A DNA stretch of 61,928 nt from Caloranaerobacter azorensis DSM 13643 (GCF_900129995.1 NZ_FQXO01000011.1:1-61928), one strand, 5' to 3'. Counted from the first letter of the stretch, positions 49,347-58,464 are shown. Numbers and translations: made by a program. Notes: generated by a model from the sequence alone, not told the origin.

Positions 49347-50120
49347 ATGAAAATAGATATTGATGGTTTAACAATAAATTATAAATGCGAAGGAGAAGGG
49401 AAAAATGTACTTCTACTACATGGTTGGGGTGGAAACGTAGATAGTTTTCTTCCAGTTTTTAATCATTTAAAAAATAGATTTAGAGTTTATGCAATAGATT
49501 TCCCAGGGTTTGGTGAAAGTCAGCAGCCTAACGAAGTATGGGGAGTATATGATTATGCTAGGTTGACAAAAAAGTTTATTGACCAAATGAATATGAAAGA
49601 AGTTATATTAATAGGACATTCTTTTGGAGGCAGAGTTTCAATAGTTTTAGCTAATAAATATCCTGAACTCATAAAAAAAATGATATTAGTTGATAGTGCT
49701 GGTTTAATACCTAGAAGAACTTTAAAATATTATATTAAAGTTTATATGTTTAAAACTTTGAAATTTTTATATAGACTATTATTTTTCTGGAAAGATAAAG
49801 AAAAAGCTATGGAAAAATTTTATAAAAAATTCGGTTCTAAAGATTATCGACAGGCTGGCAATATGAGAAAAATTTTAGTAAAGGTTGTAAATGAAGATTT
49901 AAAGCCCCTACTTAAAGGGATAAAGGCTTCTACTTTACTAATATGGGGCGAAAATGATGAAGCGACACCTGTTTATATGGGTAAAATTATGGAAAAGGAA
50001 ATAGAGGATAGCGGGTTAGTCATTTTGAAAAATGCAGGACATTTTTCATATCTTGATCAATATAATAGATTTATAGTAATTGTTGATAAGTTTTTAGAGG
50101 AGAGTGGATTGAATGAGTAA
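49347..50120 (+). CDS. Alpha/beta hydrolase
   Basis: A 257-residue alpha/beta-hydrolase-fold enzyme of unknown substrate. It has the oxyanion-hole segment LLHGWGGNVDSF (about 25-36), nucleophile elbow GHSFGGR (Ser at about residue 96), a catalytic Asp region (LLIWGENDEATPV) and a His in KNAGHFSYLDQ. A cap with basic, aromatic residues lies at about 130-180. It overlaps the next gene by 8 bases, so it is probably translated together with the membrane-bound Mur ligase. TATAAT at 49278-49283 could be its -10 box but has no clear -35. Confidence 0.85.
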   Translation: MKIDIDGLTINYKCEGEGKNVLLLHGWGGNVDSFLPVFNHLKNRFRVYAIDFPGFGESQQPNEVWGVYDYARLTKKFIDQMNMKEVILIGHSFGGRVSIVLANKYPELIKKMILVDSAGLIPRRTLKYYIKVYMFKTLKFLYRLLFFWKDKEKAMEKFYKKFGSKDYRQAGNMRKILVKVVNEDLKPLLKGIKASTLLIWGENDEATPVYMGKIMEKEIEDSGLVILKNAGHFSYLDQYNRFIVIVDKFLEESGLNE

Positions 50121-51750
50121 CATATTTTTGGCAATAAGTTTAGGCATTTGGTTTTTTGCCATATATCATAGGAGCAAATATTTTTTACATATGATTCAAC
50201 TTGAAGGATATAAAAATAATAACTTTAAAAAGTGGATTAACGAATTTAGCTATAAGGCTTTTCCTAAAAAATTAAAATATATTTTCTTTGGTATTATAAA
50301 GGCTACAGTTATATGCATTATTGCTCTAATTATTGCTAAAGATGAGATTTTCACAATCATATATATGCTGCTTTGGATAGGTGGTATAGCCGATTCAATT
50401 AGGTTTAAGAGAGATAAAGCAAAAAAAGAATTAGTATTCACTAAAAGGGCAAAAAGATTATTTGCTTCAAATTTTATAGTAATAATAATTGAAATTTTAA
50501 TAATAACTTTTATACTAATGCTGCTACCTTATGAAAAGTACTATACTTATCCTTTAGCCTTATTACTGTTAAGTACTATATATTACTTTGAACCATATAA
50601 TATGATATTGGCTAATATATTAGTAGCTCCGGTAGAAAAAAAGATTAATAAATATTATTACGATAAAGCTTATAATAAAATAAGAACCTTTAAAAACTTA
50701 AAAATTGTGGGTATTACAGGAAGTTTTGGAAAAACCAGCACGAAGTTTATAACGTCAACGATTTTACAAGAAAAGTATAAAGTATTGAAAACACCTGAAA
50801 GTTATAATACTCCGATGGGTATCAGTAAAGTTATTAATAACGATTTAACTGATGAATATGAAGTTTTTGTCGTAGAGATGGGGGCAAGAAACATAGGCGA
50901 TATTAAAGAAGTAGCTAGATTAGCAAATCCCAAAATAGGAGTTCTAACAGCAGTAGGACCTACTCATTTAGAAACGTTTAAAAATGTAGAAAATATAATG
51001 AAAACAAAGTATGAATTAATCGAAGAACTGCCGCCAGAAGGTATTGCGATTTTTAACTATGATAATAAATATATTAGAAAACTTGCCGATAAGACTTTTA
51101 AAGAAAAGATATTATATGGAATGGAAGATACTGAAAAATTAGATATTTATGCAACGGATTTAGAGATATCGGAATTTGGTTCAACTTTCATACTTAATGA
51201 TAGGGAAGGAAATTCTGTTAAATGTCGAACAAAATTACTTGGTAGACACAATATACAGAATTTACTTGCAGGCGCTGCCGTTGCTAAAGCATTGGGATTG
51301 ACATTAGAGGAGATAGCTAAAGGAATAGAAAAAGTAGAACCCGTTCCACATAGATTACAATTGATAAATCCAGGTACTGGAGTCATTGTTATTGACGACG
51401 CATTTAATTCCAATCCCGTAGGAGCGAAAGCTGCACTCGATGTAATTAATCAGTTCAAAGATAGAAGAAAAATAATAGTAACTCCTGGTATGGTTGAATT
51501 AGGAGAGCAAGAATTTGAAGCTAATAAGGAGTTTGGTAAGAATATAGCTAATGTATGCGATTATGTAATTCTTATAGGCAAAAATAGAACAAAACCGATT
51601 TTTGAAGGATTAAGGGAAATGAATTATAGTAAAGATAAGATTTTTGTGGTTAGTACGTTAAATGAGGCTACTGTGAAATTGCAAGAGTTAGTGAAACCTG
51701 GTGACGTAGTTTTGTTTGAGAATGATTTACCAGATACTTATAACGAATAG
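50113..51750 (+). CDS. Membrane-anchored Mur ligase family protein (MurF-like)
   Basis: Probably adds D-Ala-D-Ala to the UDP-MurNAc-tripeptide or performs a related amide ligation. The 545-residue protein has an unusual N-terminal region (about 1-175) with four or five hydrophobic helices. A Mur ligase core follows: ATP loop GITGSFGKTSTKF (about 197-209), the central-domain MGARNIGDIKEVARLANPK, and the C-terminal VIVIDDAFNSNPVGAK and TPGMVELGEQE. The ddl gene 27 bases downstream makes the D-Ala-D-Ala dipeptide, which supports a MurF-type role. The membrane part distinguishes it from standard MurF. Confidence 0.85.
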   Translation: MSNIFLAISLGIWFFAIYHRSKYFLHMIQLEGYKNNNFKKWINEFSYKAFPKKLKYIFFGIIKATVICIIALIIAKDEIFTIIYMLLWIGGIADSIRFKRDKAKKELVFTKRAKRLFASNFIVIIIEILIITFILMLLPYEKYYTYPLALLLLSTIYYFEPYNMILANILVAPVEKKINKYYYDKAYNKIRTFKNLKIVGITGSFGKTSTKFITSTILQEKYKVLKTPESYNTPMGISKVINNDLTDEYEVFVVEMGARNIGDIKEVARLANPKIGVLTAVGPTHLETFKNVENIMKTKYELIEELPPEGIAIFNYDNKYIRKLADKTFKEKILYGMEDTEKLDIYATDLEISEFGSTFILNDREGNSVKCRTKLLGRHNIQNLLAGAAVAKALGLTLEEIAKGIEKVEPVPHRLQLINPGTGVIVIDDAFNSNPVGAKAALDVINQFKDRRKIIVTPGMVELGEQEFEANKEFGKNIANVCDYVILIGKNRTKPIFEGLREMNYSKDKIFVVSTLNEATVKLQELVKPGDVVLFENDLPDTYNE

Positions 51751-51777
51751 CTATCTATTTATTTAGGAGGGTTTTCT

Positions 51778-52941
51778 ATGAAAAAGAGAGTAGGTGTAGT
51801 TTTTGGAGGAAGAAGTGTTGAGCATGAAGTGTCAGTAATAACAGGATTACAGGTTATAGAAAATATTGATAAATCAAAATATGAAGTCATACCGATTTAT
51901 ATAGACAAAGATGGTAAATGGCTTATTGGTGATTCATTAAGCAAATTTGAAAACTTTAAAAATAAGGATTTTAAGGGCGTCAAAGAGGTAGTTGTAGTTC
52001 CAAATTACAATAACCGAAAAGTATACTTGCATCCAGAGAAGACTAGCCTTTTTAGTAAGAAAATTTTAGAAACATTAGATGTAATTTTTCCAGCAGTTCA
52101 TGGAACTAATGGAGAAGATGGTACATTACAAGGATTATTTGAATTGATGAATATACCTTATGTAGGAGGCAGTGTACTAGCTTCATCTGTTGGAATGGAC
52201 AAAGTTATGATGAAATCTGTATTTAAATCATATGAACTGCCAATGGTTGACTATATCTGGTTTTATAGAAATAGATGGGAAGATAAAGAAAAATTAATTG
52301 AAGAAATAGAAAAGACATTAGGATATCCAGTTTTTGTGAAACCTGCTAATTTAGGTTCAAGTATTGGGATTTCTAAAGCTAAAAATAGAGAAGATTTAAT
52401 AAAAGCAGTAGAAGTAGCCATTAGGTATGATCGAAAGATAATTGTAGAAAAGGGAGTAGAAAAGCCTAGAGAAATAAATTGTTCAGTTATTGGATATGAT
52501 GATAGATTAAAAACTTCAGTTTGTGAGGAGCCGGTTGGCTGGGAAGAGTTATTATCATTTGAAGATAAATATATTAAGAGTAATACTAAAGGAACTAAAA
52601 ATGGAAGGAGAATAATTCCGGCAAATATACCAGATGATATTAGAGTTAAAATAGAAGAATTGGCAAAAAGGGCATTTATGGCAATAGACTGCAGAGGAAT
52701 AGCAAGGATTGACTTTTTATTAGATGATAAAAACAATATATATGTAAATGAAATTAATACAATGCCTGGTTCGATAGCCTATTATTTATGGGAGCCAAAA
52801 GGTATATCGTTTAAAGAACTTATAGATGAATTAATAGAAATTGCAATAAAGAGTTATGAAGAAAAAAATAAAAACATGTATTCTTATGATGTCAATCTGT
52901 TTAATAAAATAGATTTTCAAAATAAATGTGGAAAAATGTAG
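51778..52941 (+). CDS. ddl: D-alanine--D-alanine ligase Ddl
   Basis: ATP-dependent synthesis of the D-Ala-D-Ala dipeptide for peptidoglycan. The 387-residue ATP-grasp protein has VVFGGRSVEHEVSVITG, FPAVHGTNGEDGTLQGLFEL, YVGGSVLASSVGMDK, FVKPANLGSSIGISKA and the metal-binding INEINTMPGS-like VNEINTMPGS. The length and the F/Y-containing loop (SFEDKYI) fit the D-Ala-D-Ala rather than a lactate ligase, though I cannot exclude depsipeptide activity. AGGAGGGTTTTCT precedes the ATG. Confidence 0.94.
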   Translation: MKKRVGVVFGGRSVEHEVSVITGLQVIENIDKSKYEVIPIYIDKDGKWLIGDSLSKFENFKNKDFKGVKEVVVVPNYNNRKVYLHPEKTSLFSKKILETLDVIFPAVHGTNGEDGTLQGLFELMNIPYVGGSVLASSVGMDKVMMKSVFKSYELPMVDYIWFYRNRWEDKEKLIEEIEKTLGYPVFVKPANLGSSIGISKAKNREDLIKAVEVAIRYDRKIIVEKGVEKPREINCSVIGYDDRLKTSVCEEPVGWEELLSFEDKYIKSNTKGTKNGRRIIPANIPDDIRVKIEELAKRAFMAIDCRGIARIDFLLDDKNNIYVNEINTMPGSIAYYLWEPKGISFKELIDELIEIAIKSYEEKNKNMYSYDVNLFNKIDFQNKCGKM

Positions 52942-52951
52942 CATGATTATT

Positions 52952-52983
52952 ATTAGGGCTAATAGTATGCCCTTATTTTTTTT
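52952..52983 (+). terminator. Terminator after ddl
   Basis: ATTAGGGC (52952-52959) with GCCCTTAT (52969-52976), one mismatch, followed by eight T's. Confidence 0.75.
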
Positions 52984-53038
52984 AGCTGATAGTTACTAAC
53001 CATAATTTGTATAAATTTCAATTTCAGCAAATAAAATA

Positions 53039-53047
53039 TGTTATAAT
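53039..53047 (+). promoter_or_regulatory. Extended -10 promoter for the est-rnr unit
   Basis: TGTTATAAT, an extended -10 element (TG one base before TATAAT), with no good -35 box. It lies 43 bases before the esterase start codon. Confidence 0.5.
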
Positions 53048-53090
53048 ATTATGATATAGGGTAGAAACAAATTAGAGGTTGGTGTTGGAG

Positions 53091-53843
53091 ATGAAATATT
53101 TACATGATAATGCTAAGGCGTTTTATTTTAAAGGAAATGATATTGGATGTCTATTAATTCATGGTTTTACAGGTTCTCCAGCAGAAATGAGGTTGTTAGG
53201 AGAATTTCTTCATAAACAAGGTTATACGGTAAAAGGTGTATTACTTAAAGGTCATGGAACGACAGTAGAAGATATGGAAAAGACTACTTGGAAAGATTGG
53301 TTATCATCGGCAGAGACGGAATTGATAGATTTAATGCATAAATGTAATAAAGTAGTTATAATTGGATTGTCTATGGGAGGAATAATAGCACTAAATCTAG
53401 CAGAGAGGTTTAAAATAGATGCTGTAGTAAGTATTGCTGCACCGATAAAAATAGTAAATAAAAAAGTATATTTTGCAAGAATAATTAAATATTTTAGAAA
53501 GTATATAACGAAACCTGAAGGGAAATTTGAATATGTAAAAGAATACTGTATAGGTTATAATAAAACACCGGTATCTACAGTTCCACATTTATTAAAATTA
53601 ATTAGAATTACTAAGAGAAAATTAAAAAAAGTAAAGGCACCGATACTTATAATTCAGTCTAAAAATGACAAAACTGTAAAATATGAAAGTGCAGAGTATA
53701 TTTTAGAAAAAGTTGGTTCACCGTATAAAAAGCTAATTTATTTAAAAGAGAGTGGGCATTTAGTAACTTTAGATTTAGAAAGAGAAAAAGTGTTCGATGA
53801 AATTAATAGATTTTTGTCTGATATAAATATATCAAAAAATTAA
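53091..53843 (+). CDS. Carboxylesterase/lipase of the Est30 (YvaK) type
   Basis: Hydrolyses short-chain or monoacylglycerol esters by family. The ATG at 53091 is the usual start but sits very close to a GGAG; upstream in-frame TTG/GTG codons at 53079-53085 follow AGAGGTTGG and are possible. The protein of about 250 residues has LLIHGFTGSPAEMRLLGE, the catalytic Ser in IGLSMGGIIALNLAE, an Asp in IQSKNDKTVKYESAE and His in ESGHLVTLD. In Bacillus the same gene (yvaK) lies between secG and rnr, as it does here with extra genes inserted. Confidence 0.87.
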   Translation: MKYLHDNAKAFYFKGNDIGCLLIHGFTGSPAEMRLLGEFLHKQGYTVKGVLLKGHGTTVEDMEKTTWKDWLSSAETELIDLMHKCNKVVIIGLSMGGIIALNLAERFKIDAVVSIAAPIKIVNKKVYFARIIKYFRKYITKPEGKFEYVKEYCIGYNKTPVSTVPHLLKLIRITKRKLKKVKAPILIIQSKNDKTVKYESAEYILEKVGSPYKKLIYLKESGHLVTLDLEREKVFDEINRFLSDINISKN

Positions 53844-53856
53844 TGGGGGTATGAAA

Positions 53857-54408
53857 ATGAATAGAATAGAAGCTTTAAAACATGTAAAAGCTAATATTAA
53901 GAATAAGAATTTAATTAAACATATGTTAGCTACAGAAGCAGTTATGATAGGATTAGCAAGAAAATTTAAACAGGACGAAGAAAAATGGGGGCTTGCGGGC
54001 TTACTACATGATATAGATTATGAACAGACAGCAAATAATCCAGAAAAGCACAGTTTAGTTGGTGCAAAAATGTTAGAAGAATTAGGATATGATAAGGATA
54101 TAATTTATGCAGTAAAAGTGCATAATGATATTCATGGATTAGAAAGAATAAGTTTAATGGATAAAGCATTATATTCGAGTGACCCATTAACGGGATTAAT
54201 AGTTGCAGCAGCTTTAATATTACCAGAGAAGAAATTAAGCAAAATTGATACGAAATTTATATTAAATAGATTTAAAGAAAAGTCTTTTGCAAAGGGTGCA
54301 AATAGAGAACAAATTGCAGCTTGTAAGGAACTTGGTTTAGAGTTAGAAGAGTTTATTGAAATAGGTTTAAGTTCTATGCAACAAATTTCCGAAGAATTAG
54401 GATTATAA
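53857..54408 (+). CDS. HD-domain (HDIG-type) phosphohydrolase
   Basis: A metal-dependent phosphohydrolase of unknown substrate. The ATG at 53857 is 7 bases after GGGGG; an ATG at 53851 is too close. The 183-residue protein has an N-terminal His (HMLATEAVM), the metal-binding pair in GLLHDIDYE and a later VKVHNDIHG with His and Asp. This pattern resembles HDIG proteins without a nucleotide-synthetase domain. It follows the esterase by 13 bases and precedes rnr by 18. Confidence 0.85.
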   Translation: MNRIEALKHVKANIKNKNLIKHMLATEAVMIGLARKFKQDEEKWGLAGLLHDIDYEQTANNPEKHSLVGAKMLEELGYDKDIIYAVKVHNDIHGLERISLMDKALYSSDPLTGLIVAAALILPEKKLSKIDTKFILNRFKEKSFAKGANREQIAACKELGLELEEFIEIGLSSMQQISEELGL

Positions 54409-54426
54409 CAGTATGGAGGTATTATA

Positions 54427-56541
54427 ATGGGTACAAAAGAGAAGATTGTACAATTTATGAAAGAAGAAGCATATAAACCGATGCTTAAAGAAGAACTTGT
54501 AAAAGTATTTGGAATATCAAATAAAGAAATAAAAGATTTTTATAAGTTATTAGATGTAATGGAGAAAGAAGGTATAATCGTTAAGACTAGAAGTGATAGA
54601 TATGGAGTACCTGAACGCATGAATTTAATTGTAGGTACTTTGCAAGGACATCCTAGAGGATATGGTTTTGTAGTACCTGATAATAAAGATATTAAAGATA
54701 TTTTTATACCCTCACAAGATTTGAATGGAGCACTGCATGGAGATAGAGTCATAGCAAGAGTGATAAGCAGAGGTTTTGGAGGTAAGAGTGAAGAGGGAGA
54801 AATTATAAGGATACTTGAAAGAGCTAACAAGACGATTGTAGGAACATTTGAAAAAAGTAAGTATTTTGGATTTGTAGTTCCTGATGATAATAGGATAAGT
54901 ATGGATGTATTTATTCCAAAGGCAGAAATAAATGGAGCTAAGACAAATCAAAAAGTTGTTGTTGAAATTACTAAATGGCCTGAAAAGAGGAGAAATCCTG
55001 AAGGTAGGATAATAGAAATATTAGGCTACAAAGGGGATGTAGGCACAGATATATTGGCAATAATTAAAAAGTATGGCCTTACAGAAGAGTTTCCTGAAAA
55101 GGTTTTAAAAGAAGCTGACAATATACCTGAAGAAATTCCAGAAGAAGAGATAAAAAGACGTTTAGATTTAAGAGACAAAAATATATTTACTATAGACGGG
55201 ATAGATGCTAAAGATTTAGATGATGCAGTATCAATTGAAAGATTAGGAAATGCAAATTTTAAATTGGGAGTTCATATCGCTGATGTATCTTATTATGTAA
55301 AGGAAAAATCTCATTTAGATAAAGAAGCCTTGAAAAGAGGTACAAGTGTATATTTAGTCGATAGAGTAATACCAATGCTTCCTAAAAAATTGTCGAATGG
55401 AGTTTGCAGTTTAAATCCGGGAGTTCCTAGACTTACTCTAAGTGTTTTTATGGAGATTGACAAACAGGGTAGAGTAGTAGACCATGAAATTGTGGAAAGT
55501 ATTATACAGAGCAAAGAAAGATTAGTTTATACAGATATTTCAAATCTTTTAGAAAATGATGATGAGGAATTAAAGGAAAGGTATAGTTATATTCTAGAAG
55601 ATTTAAAGGCTATGGAGGAATTGTGTAATATATTGAGGAAAAAAAGAGAAAACAGAGGTAGCATAGATTTCGATTTTGATGAAGCAAAAATTATTTTAGA
55701 TGAAAATGGTAAACCTATAGATATTAAAAAAGCAGAGAGGAGAATAGCAAATAGAATTATTGAAGAGTTTATGCTTGTTTGTAATGAAACGGTAGCGGAA
55801 TATATGTACTGGTCGCAAATTCCATTTGTATATAGGATACATGAGGATCCAGATGAAGAGAAGATTAATGAATTTAATAAGTTTATTCATAATTTTGGAT
55901 ATCATTTAAAGGGAATTCAACAAATTCATCCGAAAGAACTTCAAAACCTATTGAAAAAAGTAGAAGGTACTAAAGAAGAAACAGTAATAAATACATTAAT
56001 GCTCAGATCATTAAAGAAAGCCAGATATAGTGCTGAACCTGATAGTCATTTTGGATTAGCAGCAAGATACTACTGTCATTTTACTTCACCTATAAGAAGA
56101 TATCCAGATTTACAAATTCATAGGATAATAAAAGCTTTTATAAATGGGGAGTTAAAGGGTAGCAAAATTGAGAAATTGAAAAAGAAATTACTCCATGTAG
56201 CTGAACAATCATCTATAAGAGAGAGAATAGCGGATGAGGCTGAAAGAGAAACTGAAGATTTGAAGAAAGTAGAATATATGTCAGAAAGACTTGGCGAAAT
56301 TTACGAGGGTATAATATCTGGTGTGATGCCATTTGGTATTTTTGTCGAGTTAGATAACACTATCGAAGGTTTAGTTCATATAAGCACTTTAGTTGACGAT
56401 TATTATATATATGATGAGTTTAACCATAGTTTTATTGGTGAGAGAACTAAAAAAACTTATAAAATAGGGGATGTAGTTAAAGTAAAAGTAATGAAAGCAG
56501 ATATAGATAAAAGAGAAATTGATTTTATATTTGTAGAGTAA
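54427..56541 (+). CDS. rnr: Ribonuclease R
   Basis: A processive 3'-5' exoribonuclease that degrades structured RNA and works with the tmRNA system on stalled transcripts. The 704-residue protein has an N-terminal winged helix (about 1-60), cold-shock-like domains (IVGTLQGHPRGYGFVVPD, IVGTFEKSKYFGFVVPD), the RNB catalytic domain with GIDAKDLDDAVSIE, YVKEKSHLD and SPIRRYPDLQIHR, and a C-terminal S1 domain (GIISGVMPFGIFVELDN). Start follows TATGGAGGTATTATA. smpB and ssrA follow. Confidence 0.95.
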   Translation: MGTKEKIVQFMKEEAYKPMLKEELVKVFGISNKEIKDFYKLLDVMEKEGIIVKTRSDRYGVPERMNLIVGTLQGHPRGYGFVVPDNKDIKDIFIPSQDLNGALHGDRVIARVISRGFGGKSEEGEIIRILERANKTIVGTFEKSKYFGFVVPDDNRISMDVFIPKAEINGAKTNQKVVVEITKWPEKRRNPEGRIIEILGYKGDVGTDILAIIKKYGLTEEFPEKVLKEADNIPEEIPEEEIKRRLDLRDKNIFTIDGIDAKDLDDAVSIERLGNANFKLGVHIADVSYYVKEKSHLDKEALKRGTSVYLVDRVIPMLPKKLSNGVCSLNPGVPRLTLSVFMEIDKQGRVVDHEIVESIIQSKERLVYTDISNLLENDDEELKERYSYILEDLKAMEELCNILRKKRENRGSIDFDFDEAKIILDENGKPIDIKKAERRIANRIIEEFMLVCNETVAEYMYWSQIPFVYRIHEDPDEEKINEFNKFIHNFGYHLKGIQQIHPKELQNLLKKVEGTKEETVINTLMLRSLKKARYSAEPDSHFGLAARYYCHFTSPIRRYPDLQIHRIIKAFINGELKGSKIEKLKKKLLHVAEQSSIRERIADEAERETEDLKKVEYMSERLGEIYEGIISGVMPFGIFVELDNTIEGLVHISTLVDDYYIYDEFNHSFIGERTKKTYKIGDVVKVKVMKADIDKREIDFIFVE

Positions 56542-56567
56542 AATTAATTAAACACTATGTTGAAAAT

Positions 56568-56602
56568 ACAGGTTTGGCTTAAAGCTGAACCTGTTATTTT
56601 TA
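56568..56602 (+). terminator. Terminator after rnr
   Basis: ACAGGTTTGGCT (56568-56579) pairs with AGCTGAACCTGT (56583-56594), two wobble pairs, followed by TATTTTTAT. It places smpB under its own promoter. Confidence 0.75.
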
Positions 56603-56639
56603 TGATTTAAGGAAAAATCCATTTAAAATTTACCCTATA

Positions 56640-56668
56640 TTGACAAAAAAAAATATATATGTTACAAT
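56640..56668 (+). promoter_or_regulatory. Promoter for smpB (and possibly ssrA)
   Basis: TTGACA (56640-56645) and TACAAT (56663-56668), spacer 17 bases, 34 bases ahead of the smpB start. No terminator separates smpB from ssrA, so the two may be co-transcribed. Confidence 0.8.
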
Positions 56669-56701
56669 TATCTTCGCACTAAATATAACGTGGTGATAAA
56701 C

Positions 56702-57175
56702 ATGGTAAAAAATAGTAATATAAAAGTGATTGCAAGGAATAAAAAAGCAAGGCATGACTATTTTATTGAAGAAACATTTGAAGCAGGTATTGTTTTAACG
56801 GGTACAGAGGTAAAATCAATAAGGCAAGGAAGAGTTAATCTTAAAGATAGTTATGCTGTTGTAGAGGACGGAGAGGTATTTATCAACAATATGCATATAA
56901 GTCCTTATGAACAAGGGAATATTTATAATACCGATCCATTGAGGAAAAGGAAATTATTGCTTCATAAAAGAGAAATAAATAAGTTAATCGGCTATACTAC
57001 ACAAAAAGGTTATTCTCTGATACCTTTAAGTATATATATAAAAAATGGATTAGTAAAATTAGAATTATCAATAGCTAAAGGAAAAAAATTATACGATAAG
57101 AGACATGATATTGCTAAAAGAGATGCAGAAAGAAGGATACAGAAACATTTAAGTGCAAAATATGGTGTTAGGTAA
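56702..57175 (+). CDS. smpB: SsrA-binding protein SmpB
   Basis: Binds the tRNA-like part of tmRNA and brings it to stalled ribosomes. The ATG at 56702 follows GTGGTGATAAAC; the frame also has a GTG at 56690. The 157-residue protein has [31 protein letters not shown] in recognisable parts, [13 protein letters not shown], and a basic C-terminal tail ([19 protein letters not shown]). The tmRNA gene begins 14 bases after its stop. Confidence 0.97.
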   Translation: MVKNSNIKVIARNKKARHDYFIEETFEAGIVLTGTEVKSIRQGRVNLKDSYAVVEDGEVFINNMHISPYEQGNIYNTDPLRKRKLLLHKREINKLIGYTTQKGYSLIPLSIYIKNGLVKLELSIAKGKKLYDKRHDIAKRDAERRIQKHLSAKYGVR

Positions 57176-57189
57176 TCTCTTGATAACAT

Positions 57190-57544
57190 GGGGGCGAATA
57201 TGGTTTCGACGGGGGCATGGAGTCAAGAGTAGCGAGCCGTTGTCGCCAAGCAACGTAAAAAGTGGCATCTAAAAATAAACGCAAACGATAATTACGCTTT
57301 AGCTGCGTAAGGAAATACGCGGCCGCTTCCTCTAATAGACCTGCCTATTAGAGTGTAAGTGTCATAATCTTGCAGGGAACTGCTGTAGGGGTTCTCCGAC
57401 CTATAGTAGATTAATTGGAGATAGCTGAGAATAAAGCCTGTTGCTGGGCATTATTCTTAGCGAAGTATAATACAGCAACTGCGCTCGGAGAAGCTCTTGA
57501 TGAAGTGCTTTCGGACGTGGGTTCGACTCCCACCGCCTCCACCA
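57190..57544 (+). ncRNA. ssrA: Transfer-messenger RNA (tmRNA, ssrA)
   Basis: A 355-base RNA that rescues stalled ribosomes. Its 5' end, GGGGGCGAATATGGTTTCGAC, and its 3' end, with GTGGGTTCGACTCCCACC and CGCCTCCACCA, form the alanyl-tRNA-like domain; CCA is encoded. The tag reading frame at 57281-57310 codes for ANDNYALAA followed by TAA, so with the charged Ala the tag is A-ANDNYALAA. The ALAA end is the usual ClpXP signal. Several pseudoknot-forming segments lie between 57320 and 57480. Confidence 0.97.
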
Positions 57545-57550
57545 ATAAAT

Positions 57551-57597
57551 AAGAAAAACCTTGATTTACATAACAATGTAAATCAAGGTTTTTCTTA
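57551..57597. terminator. Bidirectional terminator shared by ssrA and sdaAA
   Basis: A perfect 20-bp inverted repeat: AAGAAAAACCTTGATTTACA (57551-57570) and its complement (57577-57596), with a 6-base loop. T runs flank it on both strands. It ends ssrA on the + strand and overlaps the sdaAA stop codon (57595-57597) on the - strand, so it should serve both convergent units. Confidence 0.92.
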
Positions 57598-58464
57598 TTT
57601 TAATATTTCTTTCATTAATTTTTTACCAGTAGGAGTTGCAGCAAGCCCTCCTAAAGCAGTTTCTCTTAATTCGACAGGAAGAGCTCTTCCTACATTATAC
57701 ATAGCTTCTACAACTTCATCAAAAGGTATTATGCTTTTGACGCCGGCAAGAGCTAAGTCGGCAGAAATTAATGCGTTTGTTGCTCCAGAAGCATTTCTCA
57801 AGGCACAGGGTACTTCAACTAATCCAGCTATAGGATCACAAACAAGACCGAGGATGTTTTTTATAGCAATAGCTGCTGCATGTAAGGACATTTCTGGCGT
57901 CCCTCCAGCCATTTCAACAACTGCAGCTGCTGCCATAGCAGAAGCAGCTCCGCATTCGGCTTGGCAACCGCCTTCTGCACCTGATATAGTTGCATTCTTA
58001 GCAATAATTTGACCTATACCAGCAGCAGTAAAAAGAGCATTTATAATATCTTCTTCATTTGCGTTTAAAATTTCTGCAGCTGTAAAAATAACAGATGGGA
58101 TTATTCCACAAGAACCAGCAGTAGGAGCAGCTACAATTTTACCCATAGCGGCATTTACTTCAGAACAAGATAAGGCTCTTGCCATAGCTTTGTTTATAAC
58201 ATCTCCACATAAAGTTTTTTTATTTTTTCTATAATTTTCAACCTTTTTAGCATCTCCACCTATAAGGCCGCTTATAGATTTAATGTCATTTTCTAAACTA
58301 CGTGTTGAAGCTTCCTTCATTACTACGAGATTTTCCTTCATTTTATTTCTTAACTCTTTTTTATCTATTTCTGAAACTTGTGCTTCATTTTCTAATACGA
58401 TTTCCCAAAGTTTAAGTCCTTTTTCATTTGCTATTTTGAGCAGTTCTTTACCAGTATTAAACAT
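57595..58464 (-). CDS. sdaAA: L-serine dehydratase, iron-sulfur-dependent, alpha subunit SdaAA
   Basis: Deaminates L-serine to pyruvate using a 4Fe-4S cluster. I place the start at the ATG at 58464 (- strand), after AGAGGTG, not at the upstream open-frame start 58503. The 289-residue protein has Cys residues in ARALSCSEVNAAMGK, APTAGSCGIIPSVI and LVCDPIAGLVEVPCALRN, matching the cluster ligand regions of this family. Its start is one base from the sdaAB stop. The - strand pair converges on ssrA. Confidence 0.95.
   Translation of the reverse strand: MFNTGKELLKIANEKGLKLWEIVLENEAQVSEIDKKELRNKMKENLVVMKEASTRSLENDIKSISGLIGGDAKKVENYRKNKKTLCGDVINKAMARALSCSEVNAAMGKIVAAPTAGSCGIIPSVIFTAAEILNANEEDIINALFTAAGIGQIIAKNATISGAEGGCQAECGAASAMAAAAVVEMAGGTPEMSLHAAAIAIKNILGLVCDPIAGLVEVPCALRNASGATNALISADLALAGVKSIIPFDEVVEAMYNVGRALPVELRETALGGLAATPTGKKLMKEILK

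Noticed and set aside
52263-52736. 157-codon - strand frame inside ddl
   Set aside because: Antisense shadow of a conserved ATP-grasp gene; no ribosome site or recognisable motif.
57497-58012. + strand open frame of 171 codons starting inside the tmRNA
   Set aside because: It begins in the tmRNA 3' domain, runs through a terminator and is antisense to sdaAA, whose protein is clearly conserved.
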